This document shows positions 44,763-53,897 of a DNA stretch of 64,000 nucleotides, one piece after another. The stretch covers positions 1,860,001-1,924,000 of the forward strand of contig NZ_AP019841.1 in assembly GCF_007990445.1 (NCBI RefSeq). Direction: 5' to 3'. Within the stretch, counting starts at the first letter, position 1. Every line of letters begins with the position of its first letter. The DNA comes from Leptotrichia wadei (GTDB lineage Bacteria; Fusobacteriota; Fusobacteriia; Fusobacteriales; Leptotrichiaceae). The position numbers and the translations under genes are program-made. Under the pieces are notes generated by a model. It had not been told where the DNA came from and made no database searches. It saw only the letters and a program-made list of their open reading frames with translations.

Positions 44763-45461
44763 TTATTTCGATATCTCCGACAATATTATTCCTCCAGCTA
44801 CAGATACATTCAGCGAGTTTATTTGCCCCTTCAAGTGTATTTTTACAATTTTGTCGCAATGTTCCTTCACTTTTTTTCTCATACCATTTCCTTCGCTTCC
44901 AAGCACAAGGCACGTTTTTTCTGGATAATTTTCTTCATAATAATAATTTTGCCCATCAGCTTCTGCACCGTAAACTGTATATCCGTATTTTTTTAATTTA
45001 TCAATCGTATCAGAAATATTTGTAACTTTTACAATATCTACATGCTCAATCGCTCCTGTCGATGATTTTACAACGGTTTCTGTAACTTTTACGCTATTTC
45101 TGTCCTGAATAATAATCCCATCCACTCCAAAGCACTCCGCACTTCTTATAATTGCTCCAAAGTTTCTCGGATCCTGAACCTGATCCAGTACAACAACTAT
45201 AGATTTTTCCTTTTTCAAAAGTTTTTCTAGAAATGCAGTAAAATCCACATAATAATCAAATTCCGAAACAAGTACCACAACTCCTTGGGAATTTTCAGTC
45301 CGTCTGTCAGTATAAAAAATCTTTATATTTCTTTTGCTCGCCAAATTCAATATTTCTTTTATTGTTTCTTTCTTTATTTTTTTATAAACTTCCAGTTTCT
45401 CAATATTCTTATCAGATTTCAATACTTCTATTACTGGATTTATTCCTATTATTTTTTCCAT
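44763..45461 (-). CDS. rlmB: 23S rRNA 2'-O-ribose methyltransferase (TrmH/SpoU family, RlmB-like)
   Basis: A knotted SPOUT methyltransferase using SAM. The N-terminal L30e-like substrate domain starts IIGINPVIEVLKSDKNIEKL. Motif 1 is VLDQVQDPRNFGAIIRSAECFG, motif 2 is CLVLGSEGNGMRKKV and motif 3 is IHLKGQINSLNVSVAGGIILSE. In E. coli RlmB modifies G2251; close relatives modify other bases or tRNA, so the target is provisional. Length 232. It lies 25 bp behind the sugar-isomerase gene. Confidence 0.9.
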   Translation of the reverse strand: MEKIIGINPVIEVLKSDKNIEKLEVYKKIKKETIKEILNLASKRNIKIFYTDRRTENSQGVVVLVSEFDYYVDFTAFLEKLLKKEKSIVVVLDQVQDPRNFGAIIRSAECFGVDGIIIQDRNSVKVTETVVKSSTGAIEHVDIVKVTNISDTIDKLKKYGYTVYGAEADGQNYYYEENYPEKTCLVLGSEGNGMRKKVKEHCDKIVKIHLKGQINSLNVSVAGGIILSEISK

Positions 45462-45486
45462 TTCCTCTCTCTTTCTATTTTTATTC

Positions 45487-46467
45487 TTATCTCAATCCTA
45501 TTAAATCGTGAATTCTTATAAGCCCCACAATATTCCCATTTTCCACAACTGGAAGCACATTAATCTGACTTTTTCTATTTTCCATCAGATGAAGTGCATC
45601 AAGAGCCATCGCATTCTTTTCAATCGTTACTGGAGCAGAAATCATAATATCAGAAGCCACATAATCAAAAAATTTGTCCTTATGCTTCAAGGCTCGCCGA
45701 ATATCTCCTTCTGTTATAATTCCAAGCAACTTCCCATTTTCAAGACCTGTATCAGAAATACACACAGCTCCTAGTTTTTTCTTTGTAAGCACCATTAATA
45801 CATTTTCAATTTTTTCATCTTTTTTCACAACTGGCAGTTCATCTCCAATATGCATTAAATCTGAAACATGTAGCAGCAAGCGCTTCCCAAGACTTCCACC
45901 CGGATGATATTTTGCAAAGTCATTTTCAGTAAAGTCTTTTAATTTCATAAGACAAGCAGCAAGAGCGTCTCCTGTTACAAGTGTCGCCGTAGTTGAACTC
46001 ATCGGAGCTTGCCCTAGTGGACATGCCTCCTTTTCAACTCCAACATTAACCGTAAGTTCTGCATATTTTCCCAATGTAGAATTAGGATTTCCAGTAAATG
46101 CGACAATCTTTCCGCCAATTTTTCTTATCGGCGCTAAAATGCTCAATACTTCATCAGAATTTCCGCTATTTGAAATGGCAATTACCACATCTCCATTACT
46201 GACCATTCCCAAATCGCCGTGAAGCGCTTCTGCCGCATTTATAAATACTGCAGTTGTTCCAGTCGAAGCGAATGTCGCCGCAATTTTTTTCCCAATTATT
46301 CCAGATTTTCCAATTCCTGTAATAATAACTTTATTATTATTTTTTAATTCTAAAATCATCTGAACTAATTTTTGAAAAGTATCTCCCAATTTACTTTTCA
46401 ATTTTTCAAGTTCTGCAATTTCAATATCAAATACATTTCTAGCTTCTTTTATAATATCTATTTCCAT
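45487..46467 (-). CDS. kdsD: D-arabinose-5-phosphate isomerase (KdsD/KpsF, SIS + 2 CBS)
   Basis: It interconverts ribulose-5-phosphate and arabinose-5-phosphate, the starting sugar for Kdo of LPS. The SIS domain has ITGIGKSGIIGKKIAATFASTGT and HGDLGMVSNGDVVIAISNSG. LGQAPMSSTTATLVTGDALAACLM and KYHPGGSLGKRLLLHVSDLMH lead into two CBS domains (~208-326). Length 326 is normal. kdsA lies 3 kb away on the other strand, consistent with a Kdo pathway. KpsF/GutQ paralogues are alternatives. Site AAGGAG. Confidence 0.93.
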   Translation of the reverse strand: MEIDIIKEARNVFDIEIAELEKLKSKLGDTFQKLVQMILELKNNNKVIITGIGKSGIIGKKIAATFASTGTTAVFINAAEALHGDLGMVSNGDVVIAISNSGNSDEVLSILAPIRKIGGKIVAFTGNPNSTLGKYAELTVNVGVEKEACPLGQAPMSSTTATLVTGDALAACLMKLKDFTENDFAKYHPGGSLGKRLLLHVSDLMHIGDELPVVKKDEKIENVLMVLTKKKLGAVCISDTGLENGKLLGIITEGDIRRALKHKDKFFDYVASDIMISAPVTIEKNAMALDALHLMENRKSQINVLPVVENGNIVGLIRIHDLIGLR

Positions 46468-46508
46468 TTTTTATTTTTCTCCTTTTTTGAATATCTCTGC
46501 TTGATAGC

Positions 46509-47633
46509 TTAATTTTTTTTATTTAATTCAATTTTATTTAAGATTTTCTTTACTTCCTGACTTTTATCCTTATGACAAACAAGCAAGGCATCCTTTGTAT
46601 TTACAATAACAATATTTTCCAGCCCAATTGCAGCGATAATCTTATCATTTTCCTTATTAATCACAATATTTCCTTCAGATTCAATCTGTTCAAAATGACT
46701 AGCCTGCACGACATTCCTATCTTTGTCCCTTGGAAAAATATCTTCAAGCGACTTAAAATTCCCAACATCATTCCAGTCAATATCAACAGGAATTACACTC
46801 ACAGATTTAGTATGCTCCATCACTCCAAAATCTATCGAGATTTTTTCAAATTTTTCAAACTCATCTTTTACAAAATTACTCAATGTCTCTCCAAAAACTT
46901 GATCTAAATCCACATTTTCAAGTATTTTTTCAATATTTTCCAAAATCACTTTATGTGTTTCCATGTGTTTTTTTATTTCGCTTAAAATAAATTCCGTTTT
47001 CCATACGAACATTCCGCTGTTCCAAAGATAATTCCCCTGCTCAATATATTTTTCAGCCAATTCCTTATTTGGCTTTTCTCTAAATTTTTTCACTTTATAC
47101 GATTCAAATTTTTCTTTAATTCTATTCTTTTCACAATCATTTTTTTTATTTTTTCTATCAATATACTCAATATATCCATATCCAGTTTCAGCATAAGTCG
47201 GCTTAACCCCAAGCGTAACAATCTTATTCTTTTGAGCCTCACAAAATGCAAATTTCAGGCTTTCCAAAAATTCCTTTTCTTTTTTTATTAAATGATCTGA
47301 TGGTAAAACTGCCATAATGCTATTTTTATAAATTTTCCTAATAATGCAGGCTGCATATCCTATACAAGCCGCCGTATCTCGTGCCATTGGTTCAAAAATT
47401 ATATTTCTGTCAGCAATTTCAGGCAATTCTTTTTTTATTATATTAAAATATTTAATATTTGTAGAAATGAATATTTTTTCTACTGGAATGATTTCTTTTA
47501 TTCTGTCGATAGTTTCCTTAATCATCGTCTTTTCCGACACCAGATCCAAAAATTGCTTCGGCTTGTCATTTGTAGATAATGGCCAAAATCTTGTTCCACT
47601 TCCTCCAGCCATAATTAAAGCTACTTTATCCAT
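46509..47633 (-). CDS. manC: Mannose-1-phosphate guanylyltransferase
   Basis: It makes GDP-mannose from mannose-1-phosphate and GTP for surface polysaccharides. The nucleotide-binding start is ALIMAGGSGTRFWPLSTNDKPKQFLDL. AVLPSDHLIKKEKEF (metal Asp) and FREKPNKELAEKYIEQGNYLWNSGMFVWK (FVEKP motif) are family marks. Length 374, so the C-terminal cupin isomerase domain of the bifunctional ManC is absent and mannose-6-phosphate isomerase must be separate. AGGAG site. It is the first gene of manC-kdsD-rlmB (41 and 25 bp gaps). Confidence 0.93.
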   Translation of the reverse strand: MDKVALIMAGGSGTRFWPLSTNDKPKQFLDLVSEKTMIKETIDRIKEIIPVEKIFISTNIKYFNIIKKELPEIADRNIIFEPMARDTAACIGYAACIIRKIYKNSIMAVLPSDHLIKKEKEFLESLKFAFCEAQKNKIVTLGVKPTYAETGYGYIEYIDRKNKKNDCEKNRIKEKFESYKVKKFREKPNKELAEKYIEQGNYLWNSGMFVWKTEFILSEIKKHMETHKVILENIEKILENVDLDQVFGETLSNFVKDEFEKFEKISIDFGVMEHTKSVSVIPVDIDWNDVGNFKSLEDIFPRDKDRNVVQASHFEQIESEGNIVINKENDKIIAAIGLENIVIVNTKDALLVCHKDKSQEVKKILNKIELNKKN

Positions 47634-47710
47634 ATTTTTTCTCCTGTTCTTCTAATTAATTTCATTTATCTCATGATAAGGGTTTGTAACCTCTTGCTAA
47701 ATAGCATTTA

Positions 47711-47764
47711 TCCTATTTGTTACTTATTGACTTCCTTCACAACAAATTTGTTATTTAAATAGGA
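47711..47764. repeat. Short palindromic segment beside the IS element
   Basis: TCCTATTT (47711-47718) is inverted as AAATAGGA (47757-47764). The right arm and its flank, TTATTTAAATAGGAAAGAAT then ATTACTCAAAATTC, resemble the right arm at 11277-11310. Only two copies are seen in the window. Confidence 0.35.
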
Positions 47765-47793
47765 AAGAATATTACTCAAAATTCATATAACTA

Positions 47794-47907
47794 GTGAACT
47801 ACTCCCGCTTTTAAAAGCGGGAGCTTCTTGGGAAGTATCTGCTTTTGTTAGCCAAATATATTTACCAAGCTCTTCGGGTAGTTCCTACCCTGTCTTTTTT
47901 TATTTTC
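47794..47907 (-). ncRNA. Candidate omega RNA (guide RNA) of the TnpB element
   Basis: Downstream of tnpB to the right end, the minus strand has a stem GGGTAG-GAA-CTACCC (47878-47892), a linker with CCCAAGAAGC, and the end hairpin CTCCCGC/GCGGGAG. In IS605/IS607 elements this segment is the omega RNA whose 3' extension into flanking DNA is the guide. Here the predicted guide would start at ~47793 in the manC-side intergenic DNA. Prediction by position and structure only. Confidence 0.5.
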
Positions 47908-49005
47908 CTAATATTCCAACATCAATTTTCCAATGTCTTTTATATTCACTGCAGCATTGTAATCTCTATCAATTTCAATTCCACAGCATTCACATTTATA
48001 ACTTCTTTCTGATAATTTCAGTTTCTCTTTAACGTTTCCACATTTACTGCAAGTTTTCGACGATGGAAACCACTTATCTATCTTCAAAAATTGTTTCCCT
48101 AAAAACATCAGTTTATACTCAAGCATCCTCAAAAATATTCCCCATCCATTATCTCCTACACCTTTCCCAAAATTTAATGCCTGGCTCATCCCTTTCATAT
48201 TCAAATCCTCAACAACCACAGCATTATACGTTTCAGACAATTTTTTTGATAATTTATGTAAAAAATCTTTTCGACAATTTTTGATATACTCATGCAATTT
48301 TGATATTTTCATTTTTTGTTTATACCAATTTTTAGAAAATTTCACTTTTCTTGACAATGATTTTTGTAATTTTTTCAATTTTTTCTCCAACATCCTAAAA
48401 TATCTTGGATAATCAGCCCTTTGGTTTTCAGAACTGACAAATAATCCAGACATTGAAAAATCAAGTCCAATTACTTTATCACTACTTGGCATTTTTTGAA
48501 TTTCTTTTTCAAATTCCGTCAAAATAGAAACATAGTAATTTCCATTACTGTTTGTTAGTGTTGCCGACTTTATCTTGTAATCCTTCGGTATTTCTCTATG
48601 ATATTTTAATTTAACTTTTTTCAATTTTGGCAAAACCAAATATTTGTTTTCCTCAATTCGTATTGAATTATTCACACAATTTGTCGTATAACTTTTAACA
48701 CTAGTCTTTTTAGATTTGAACTTTGGAAACTTCGCTCTCTTCTGAAAAAAATTTGTAAACGATCGTTTTACATTCAATTGAGCATTTGAAAGTGCTAGAC
48801 TGTCAACTTCTTTTAAAAATTGATTTTCACTTTTCAAACTGGCAGGTGTAATTATTTTATTTTTTCCAGTTTCTTCATAAATTTTATTCGCAGTGTACAA
48901 AATTGTATTGTAAACAAAACGAACACATCCAAAAGTCTTGTTTATCAATAATTCTTACTCTTTATTTGGATAAATCCTGTATTTGAATGCTAAATTATAC
49001 TTCAT
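47908..49005 (-). pseudogene. tnpB: tnpB with in-frame stop at codon 17
   Basis: The natural start is ATG at 49005 behind AGGAGG. The frame reads MKYNLAFKYRIYPNKE, then TAA (48955-48957), then ELLINKTFGCVRFVYNTILY to a normal end. A CAA-to-TAA change (Gln in KEQELL of relatives) fits. The rest, 346 codons, is intact: RuvC residues in VIGLDFSMSG, VVVEDLNMKGM and IDRDYNAAVNI, and a zinc ribbon CSKCG...CECCG. TnpB is an RNA-guided nuclease. The stop should abolish full-length product unless a TTG at 48948 is used, which would miss the first 19 residues and has no ribosome binding site. Confidence 0.8.
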
Positions 49006-49342
49006 AAAATTACACCTCCTTTTGATTTTGAATATTATTTTTAATTATTTCTTTAGAAATTTTATTATTTATAACTTCTCTTCAATATTTTATACAAAAA
49101 TTGTATCATAGACATATCCTTTTTTCAATTTTTTTACAAAAAAAGCAATTCATCTCCCACTTGTAGAAGTCGGAGACTTCTTGCTATCTTTTTGTTAAAT
49201 AAGTATAATTAATTTTTCCTTTAAAAGTATAACATAATTTATCTGTTTTATCAAAAGGAATTATTTAGAAAAAAATTAGCAAAAAAAGTAATATTGTGAT
49301 AAAATAAATTATATGAAAAACTTTTTAGAAAGGATTCAGATT

Positions 49343-50179
49343 ATGCTAATAGATAAAGTGAAAAAAGTTAAAATTACTGATGATATTACGATTGGTAATG
49401 ACAAGATTTTCTTGATTGCAGGACCTTGCGTGATTGAATCGGAAGATCTGGTTATGGAAGTGGCTGGGAAAATGAAAGAAATTACGGATAAACTGGGCAT
49501 TCAATATGTTTTTAAGGCTTCATTTGACAAGGCTAACCGTTCTTCAATTTCATCTTTTAGAGGACCTGGACTTGAAAAAGGGCTTGAAATTTTATCAAGA
49601 GTCAAGTCTAAATATGGCGTTGCTCTTGCGACTGATATCCACGAACCTTATCAATGTAAAGAAGCTGCAAAAGTAATTGACCTTTTGCAAATTCCAGCTT
49701 TTTTATCACGGCAAACCGACTTGCTTGTTGCCGCAGCCAAAACAGGAAAAGCTGTAAATATTAAAAAAGGGCAGTTTTTAGCACCTTGGGATATGAAAAA
49801 TGTTGTAAAAAAATTTCAGGAAGTTGGAAATGAGAATATAATGCTTTGTGAACGTGGAGCTTCTTTTGGATACAATAATCTTGTTGTAGATATGCGTGGA
49901 CTTTTGGAAATGAGAAAATTTGGATATCCAGTTATATTTGATGCAACACATTCAGTACAAATTCCAGGAGGAAGAGGTGAAACTTCAGGTGGTAACCGTG
50001 ATTATGTTTATCCACTTGCAAGAGCGGCTGTATCTGTGGGAGTAGATGGGATTTTTGCTGAAGTACATCCCGATCCCGATAAAGGTCTATCTGATGGACC
50101 AAATATGCTAAAATTAGATAATATTGAAGAAATTTTAACAAAACTTTTGAAATATGATAAATTAACAAAAGAATTATAA
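49343..50179 (+). CDS. kdsA: Kdo-8-phosphate synthase
   Basis: It condenses PEP with arabinose-5-phosphate to Kdo-8-P for the LPS inner core. Motifs: IFLIAGPCVIESEDLVMEVA, FKASFDKANRSSISSFRGPG, DIHEPYQC, LLVAAAKTGKAVNIKKGQFL, CERGASFGYNNLVVDMRGL and VHPDPDKGLSDGPNMLKL. I choose the ATG at 49343 (278 residues, behind AGAAAGGA) and not the ATG at 49313, which lies almost at the predicted transcription start (TTAGCA-18-TAAAAT). FGYNNLVVDMR keeps the Asn of metal-independent KdsA. Together with the isomerase at 45.5-46.5 kb it shows that LPS with Kdo is made. Confidence 0.96.
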   Translation: MLIDKVKKVKITDDITIGNDKIFLIAGPCVIESEDLVMEVAGKMKEITDKLGIQYVFKASFDKANRSSISSFRGPGLEKGLEILSRVKSKYGVALATDIHEPYQCKEAAKVIDLLQIPAFLSRQTDLLVAAAKTGKAVNIKKGQFLAPWDMKNVVKKFQEVGNENIMLCERGASFGYNNLVVDMRGLLEMRKFGYPVIFDATHSVQIPGGRGETSGGNRDYVYPLARAAVSVGVDGIFAEVHPDPDKGLSDGPNMLKLDNIEEILTKLLKYDKLTKEL

Positions 50180-50215
50180 AAAAATAAAAAATATAAACTT
50201 TAGGAGGAAAGATTT

Positions 50216-51304
50216 ATGAGTTCAAAATTATTATTAACACCTGGACCAACAAATATACCAGAAGAATATCTAGAAATTTTAGGAAATGACATTATTCACC
50301 ACAGAACACCTGAATTTAGAAGAATTATGAAAGAAAACAATGAAAACTTGAAAAAAGTATTCAAGACAACACAAAATGATGTTGCTGTTCTAACTTCTTC
50401 TGGAACAGGTTCAATGGAAACTGCCATTGTAAACTTTTTCTCAAAGGGAGATAAAGTTTTAGCTGTAAATACTGGATATTTTGGTGACAGATTTAGAAAA
50501 ATCGCAGAAATTTATGGCTTGAATGTAATTAATTTACAATATGAATTTGGAGAAAGCTATAAATTGGAAGATGTAAAAAAAGTTATTTCTGAAAATCCTG
50601 ATTTAAAGGGAATTTTAGCTACTCATAGTGAAACTTCAGTTGGAATTTTAAATGACATAAAATCACTTGGAGATTTGACTAAAAATACTGAAATTTTATT
50701 AGTAGTTGACACAATTAGTGGACTTGTAGTAAATGAATTTAATTTTGATGAATGGCATGTTGACGTTGCAATAGCAGGAAGCCAAAAGGCATTTTTAATA
50801 CCTCCAGGGTTAGCTTTTGTAGCAATTAGCGATAAGGCAAAAAAAGCGATGGAAACTTCTGATTTGCCAAAATATTACTTTGATTTAAAACAATACATTA
50901 AATATTTTGAAGAAAAAGGAGAAACACCTTATACTCCAGCAATTGCATTAATTTTAGCATTAAATCAATCATTGAAGGATTTAATCAAAAATGGAATTGA
51001 AAATACAATAAAACAAAAACACGAGTTGAGAAAATATGTGGAAGAAAAAGCAGAAAAACTTGGATTTAAATTATTAGTTAAAAATGAAGAAAATAGAACA
51101 AATACATTAATTTCTGTTTACAGAGAAGGAATCGTAATAAAATCAATTATTGCCGCTCTTGAGGAAAAGGGTTATACTGTTACAGGCGGAAAAGGAAAAT
51201 ATGCTGAAAGCCTTATGAGAATTGGTATTTTGGGACAAATTTCAAAAGAACAAATTGATGACTTCTTTGTTATCTTTGAAGAAGAATTAAAAAAACAATT
51301 ATAA
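50216..51304 (+). CDS. Class V aminotransferase (serine-pyruvate / alanine-glyoxylate type)
   Basis: A PLP enzyme of 362 residues. LLTPGPTNIPEEYLEIL is the family N-terminus, LTSSGTGSMETAIVNFF binds the phosphate, VVDTISGL has the PLP aspartate, and the Schiff-base lysine is in AIAGSQKAFLIPPGLAF. Relatives act as serine-glyoxylate or phosphoserine-like aminotransferases in serine synthesis, usually next to serA, but serA is not present here. The start is behind AGGAGG, 36 bp after kdsA, and a terminator follows, so kdsA and this gene share a transcript. Confidence 0.85.
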   Translation: MSSKLLLTPGPTNIPEEYLEILGNDIIHHRTPEFRRIMKENNENLKKVFKTTQNDVAVLTSSGTGSMETAIVNFFSKGDKVLAVNTGYFGDRFRKIAEIYGLNVINLQYEFGESYKLEDVKKVISENPDLKGILATHSETSVGILNDIKSLGDLTKNTEILLVVDTISGLVVNEFNFDEWHVDVAIAGSQKAFLIPPGLAFVAISDKAKKAMETSDLPKYYFDLKQYIKYFEEKGETPYTPAIALILALNQSLKDLIKNGIENTIKQKHELRKYVEEKAEKLGFKLLVKNEENRTNTLISVYREGIVIKSIIAALEEKGYTVTGGKGKYAESLMRIGILGQISKEQIDDFFVIFEEELKKQL

Positions 51305-51316
51305 AATTTAAAAAAT

Positions 51317-51352
51317 AGGGGCTTGTTTTTAAAAAAATCAGAAGCCCTTATT
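51317..51352 (+). terminator. Terminator after the aminotransferase
   Basis: AGGGGCTT / AAGCCCTT (8 bp, one G-T). The tail is ATTACAT, so the T-run is weak and readthrough to lgt is likely. Confidence 0.5.
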
Positions 51353-51376
51353 ACATAATATTGAAAAGGAGCGTAA

Positions 51377-52273
51377 ATGAGACCATATTTATTTAAAATT
51401 GGAGGTTTTGAACTTAGAATTTACAGTTTGATGTATATTTTAGCTTTTCTTTTTGGAATGTTTATCGCACTTTCAGATGATGTTGCTGAAAAAAGAGGAG
51501 TTAATGATCGAAAAATTATTGAAGATTTTGCATTTACAACGATAGTATCAGGATTAATTGGAGCAAGGCTATATTATGTTATTTTTAAATTTGCCGATTA
51601 TATTGGAAATCCTTTATCCATATTTTATATTTGGGAAGGCGGTCTTGCAATTCATGGCGGAATTATCGGAGCATTTATTGGTGCATGTTTTTATGCTAAA
51701 AAAAATAAAATGAATTTATGGGTGCTTACAGATATGGCTGTTGGACCTTTATTATTTGGACAATTTTTAGGAAGATTTGGAAACTTGGCAAATGGCGAAG
51801 TTCATGGAGTTCCTACATTTACTCCACTTAGTATAATTTTTTCAGGAAAATTCAATGAATGGTGGATAAAATACCAATCAATGAGCACTACTGCACAAGC
51901 TCAATTTAAGCAGCTTGTACCTTGGGGATTAGTTTTTCCGCTAAATACACCAGCTGGATCAGAATTTCCAAATTTGCCGTTACATCCTGCTATGCTTTAC
52001 GAAGCATTTTTAAATTTAATCGGATTTATAATTCTTTGGTTTTATTTTAGAAAAAAAGAATATAATCCTGGAGTTTTATCAATGATTTATTTAATTATGT
52101 ATGCGATTATAAGAACATTTGTAAGTACATTTAGAGCAGAAGACTTATTAATTTTTGGAATAAGACTTCCATACTTAATAAGTATAGCTATGATTATTAT
52201 TGCAATTATTGGAATAAAATTCTTTAGCAGTCCAGAAAGAAAATTTGTACCCGCTAAAAGTGAAGAAAAATAA
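51377..52273 (+). CDS. lgt: Prolipoprotein diacylglyceryl transferase
   Basis: A polytopic inner-membrane enzyme that attaches diacylglycerol to the lipobox cysteine, the first step of lipoprotein maturation. About seven hydrophobic segments. Family motifs: IYSLMYILAFLFGM, GLIGARLYYVIF (catalytic Arg region), WEGGLAIHGGIIGAFIG, the Lgt signature GRFGNLANGEVHG, and HPAMLYEAFLNLIGFIIL. Length 298. Its AAGGAG site lies within a short gap behind a weak terminator. A strong terminator at 52316-52364 ends it. Confidence 0.96.
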   Translation: MRPYLFKIGGFELRIYSLMYILAFLFGMFIALSDDVAEKRGVNDRKIIEDFAFTTIVSGLIGARLYYVIFKFADYIGNPLSIFYIWEGGLAIHGGIIGAFIGACFYAKKNKMNLWVLTDMAVGPLLFGQFLGRFGNLANGEVHGVPTFTPLSIIFSGKFNEWWIKYQSMSTTAQAQFKQLVPWGLVFPLNTPAGSEFPNLPLHPAMLYEAFLNLIGFIILWFYFRKKEYNPGVLSMIYLIMYAIIRTFVSTFRAEDLLIFGIRLPYLISIAMIIIAIIGIKFFSSPERKFVPAKSEEK

Positions 52274-52315
52274 TAAATTATACTAAATTTCATAAAATAG
52301 AATAATATAAATAAA

Positions 52316-52364
52316 AAACTGTCATTTTCACCTTTATCAATGAATTTGACAGTTATTTTTTTTA
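52316..52364. terminator. Bidirectional terminator after lgt
   Basis: AACTGTCA / TGACAGTT 8-bp stem with ATTTTTTTT on plus and TTTTTTATTTATATT on minus, shared with the convergent HTH gene. Confidence 0.85.
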
Positions 52365-52375
52365 AATATTCAATA

Positions 52376-52954
52376 TTATTTTTTCGCTTCATCAGATTCT
52401 TTTTTAGTTTCAGAATGTCTTTTCCCACGGTTGTCAGCCAATGCATCAACTCCGCCTTTTTCATATTTTTTTACCCATGAATAAATTTGCTGATATGAGA
52501 TTCCAAATTTACGGATAGTTAAATTATAGTCATGATTATTATTTTGACAAAATTGAACAGCTTCAACTTTAGCTTCGATAGTCTTTCTTACGTGTTTCTT
52601 TAATGATGATACTTTTCCATTTTCATCAATACTTCTTCTATAATCTCTAATCCAGTAATTTAGCACACTTACAGAAGCAATATCGTATTTTTTACAAATT
52701 TCAAATAACGAACCTTCATTATTTAAGTAGCTTTTAACAGCTTTATCTTTAGTTTCACGAGAGTAATGTCTATTTTTATCTTCAACTTTTATACTTTCTT
52801 CACCTATTTCAAGATATTTTTTCTTCCATGTCATTAATGATGACTTCGCAACATTGTATTCCTTTGACAATCCTTGAATAGTCCCTTTCCCTTCCAATAT
52901 CATTTTTACGAGTTCAATTTTTAGTTCATTAGATACTTTTGATTTTCTTCCCAT
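52376..52954 (-). CDS. Transposase-type helix-turn-helix protein (IS3/IS150 OrfA-like), solitary
   Basis: A 192-residue protein with three tandem HTH units: KVSNELKIELVKMILEGKGT..LSKEYNVAKSSLMTWKKKYLE, RETKDKAVKSYLNNEGSLFEICKKYDIASVSVLNYWIRDY, and KVEAVQFCQNNNHDYNLTIRKFGISYQQIYSWVKKYEKGG. The last unit ends ALADNRGKR, as in IS3-group OrfA proteins. No catalytic DDE orfB follows; lgt converges directly after a terminator, and no end repeats are seen. So it is an orphan, either an IS remnant or a DNA-binding protein taken over by the host. The ATG at 52954 is preceded by AAAGGG; the 39 upstream codons in frame overlap the hemolysin III gene and are not used. Confidence 0.75.
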   Translation of the reverse strand: MGRKSKVSNELKIELVKMILEGKGTIQGLSKEYNVAKSSLMTWKKKYLEIGEESIKVEDKNRHYSRETKDKAVKSYLNNEGSLFEICKKYDIASVSVLNYWIRDYRRSIDENGKVSSLKKHVRKTIEAKVEAVQFCQNNNHDYNLTIRKFGISYQQIYSWVKKYEKGGVDALADNRGKRHSETKKESDEAKK

Positions 52955-53007
52955 TAAATTACCCTTTCTAAAATAAAATATACATTCTTTATTTTTTATT
53001 TTTTTAA

Positions 53008-53682
53008 TTATATTAAATAATACACAGCTAGAAAATGTGAAATACTTCCCAGAATTACAAAAATATGCCATATCATATGATTAAACTTACAGATTTTCCA
53101 AGAATAGAAAATTGTTCCAAGCGAATACAGAACTCCGCCTAAAACCAAATAGATTAATGAAACTCTATTTATATTATTTATTAAATCATTCCAGGCAAAT
53201 ACAATCATCCAGCCCATTATTAAATAAAGCAATGTTGAAAACAATTTGAATTTACCGGTAAAAAATACTTTAAACACAATTCCCAAAATACAGACTACCC
53301 ATTGAATTGTCAATATAATTTTATTCATTGGAGAATTGACAACTAAATATAGAAATGGAGTATAAGAAGCTGCTATTAAAATATAAATTGCCGAATGATC
53401 AAAAATTTCAAATATTGATTTGGCTGTTCCTGGCTTTAATCCGTGATATATAGCCGACATTGTATACAAAACTATCAATCCAAAGCCAAATGCCATAAAG
53501 GATATTATCGTTCCAGCATCACGTGTCCAGCTAGCACGTATTGTCAATATTAAAAAAGCCAGAATTGCTAATCCTGCTCCTACAGTATGACTTACAAAAT
53601 TAGCAATTTCTTCCCCGTGAGAAAAATTTTCTGCCTGTTTATGTATTTCATTTAATATACTTTTTTTAGTTTTTTTATTCAT
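53008..53682 (-). CDS. Hemolysin III family membrane protein (PAQR/YqfA)
   Basis: A 224-residue protein with seven hydrophobic helices. The conserved metal-type residues of the PAQR/hemolysin III family are visible: NFVSHTVGAGLAIL near helix 1, SAIYHGLKP after helix 3, FDHSAIYILIAASYTPF in the middle, and NHMIWHIFVILGSISHFLAVY at the end (HxxxH). Despite the name, most members act in membrane lipid homeostasis, not haemolysis. A TTGAAT-17-TATAAT promoter (53823-53851) and AAGGGGG site serve it. The HTH gene follows after 54 bp. Confidence 0.9.
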   Translation of the reverse strand: MNKKTKKSILNEIHKQAENFSHGEEIANFVSHTVGAGLAILAFLILTIRASWTRDAGTIISFMAFGFGLIVLYTMSAIYHGLKPGTAKSIFEIFDHSAIYILIAASYTPFLYLVVNSPMNKIILTIQWVVCILGIVFKVFFTGKFKLFSTLLYLIMGWMIVFAWNDLINNINRVSLIYLVLGGVLYSLGTIFYSWKICKFNHMIWHIFVILGSISHFLAVYYLI

Positions 53683-53822
53683 ATTTTCCCCCTTAAATAC
53701 AAAAACATTTATATAATTTTAAAGTTATTTAAATCCTAAACTAATAATTTCAAGAAAGATTAATACTTTTTCTAAAATGATTGTAATCTTTCATTTTATA
53801 ATTAAAACTATTTTTATAATTT

Positions 53823-53851
53823 ATTATAACAGATGTTTTAATTATATTCAA
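53823..53851 (-). promoter_or_regulatory. Promoter of the hemolysin III gene
   Basis: TTGAAT, 17 bp, perfect TATAAT on the minus strand, ~140 nt before the start. Confidence 0.65.
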
Positions 53852-53897
53852 CTAAAAATCTGATTATTATTATATTTTTTTTGTATTTCAAGAAATT

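Larger units (their letters stand above)
47794..49193 (-). mobile_element. IS605-group insertion sequence (tnpB only)
   Basis: On the minus strand the 5' (left) end follows TTTAAC, a known IS605-type target. It begins with a subterminal hairpin GAAGTC-TCC-GACTTC (49165-49180). The 3' (right) end has the perfect hairpin CTCCCGC...GCGGGAG (47802-47823) and finishes GTAGTTCAC at ~47794. No inverted repeats and no target duplication are expected for this family. Only a tnpB is inside; no tnpA, so movement would need transposase in trans. About 1.4 kb, inserted between manC and kdsA without breaking a gene. Confidence 0.7.

Noticed and set aside
47794-49193. CRISPR-like repeats near the TnpB elements
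   Set aside because: Only single hairpins at the element ends; no regularly spaced direct repeats anywhere in the window.
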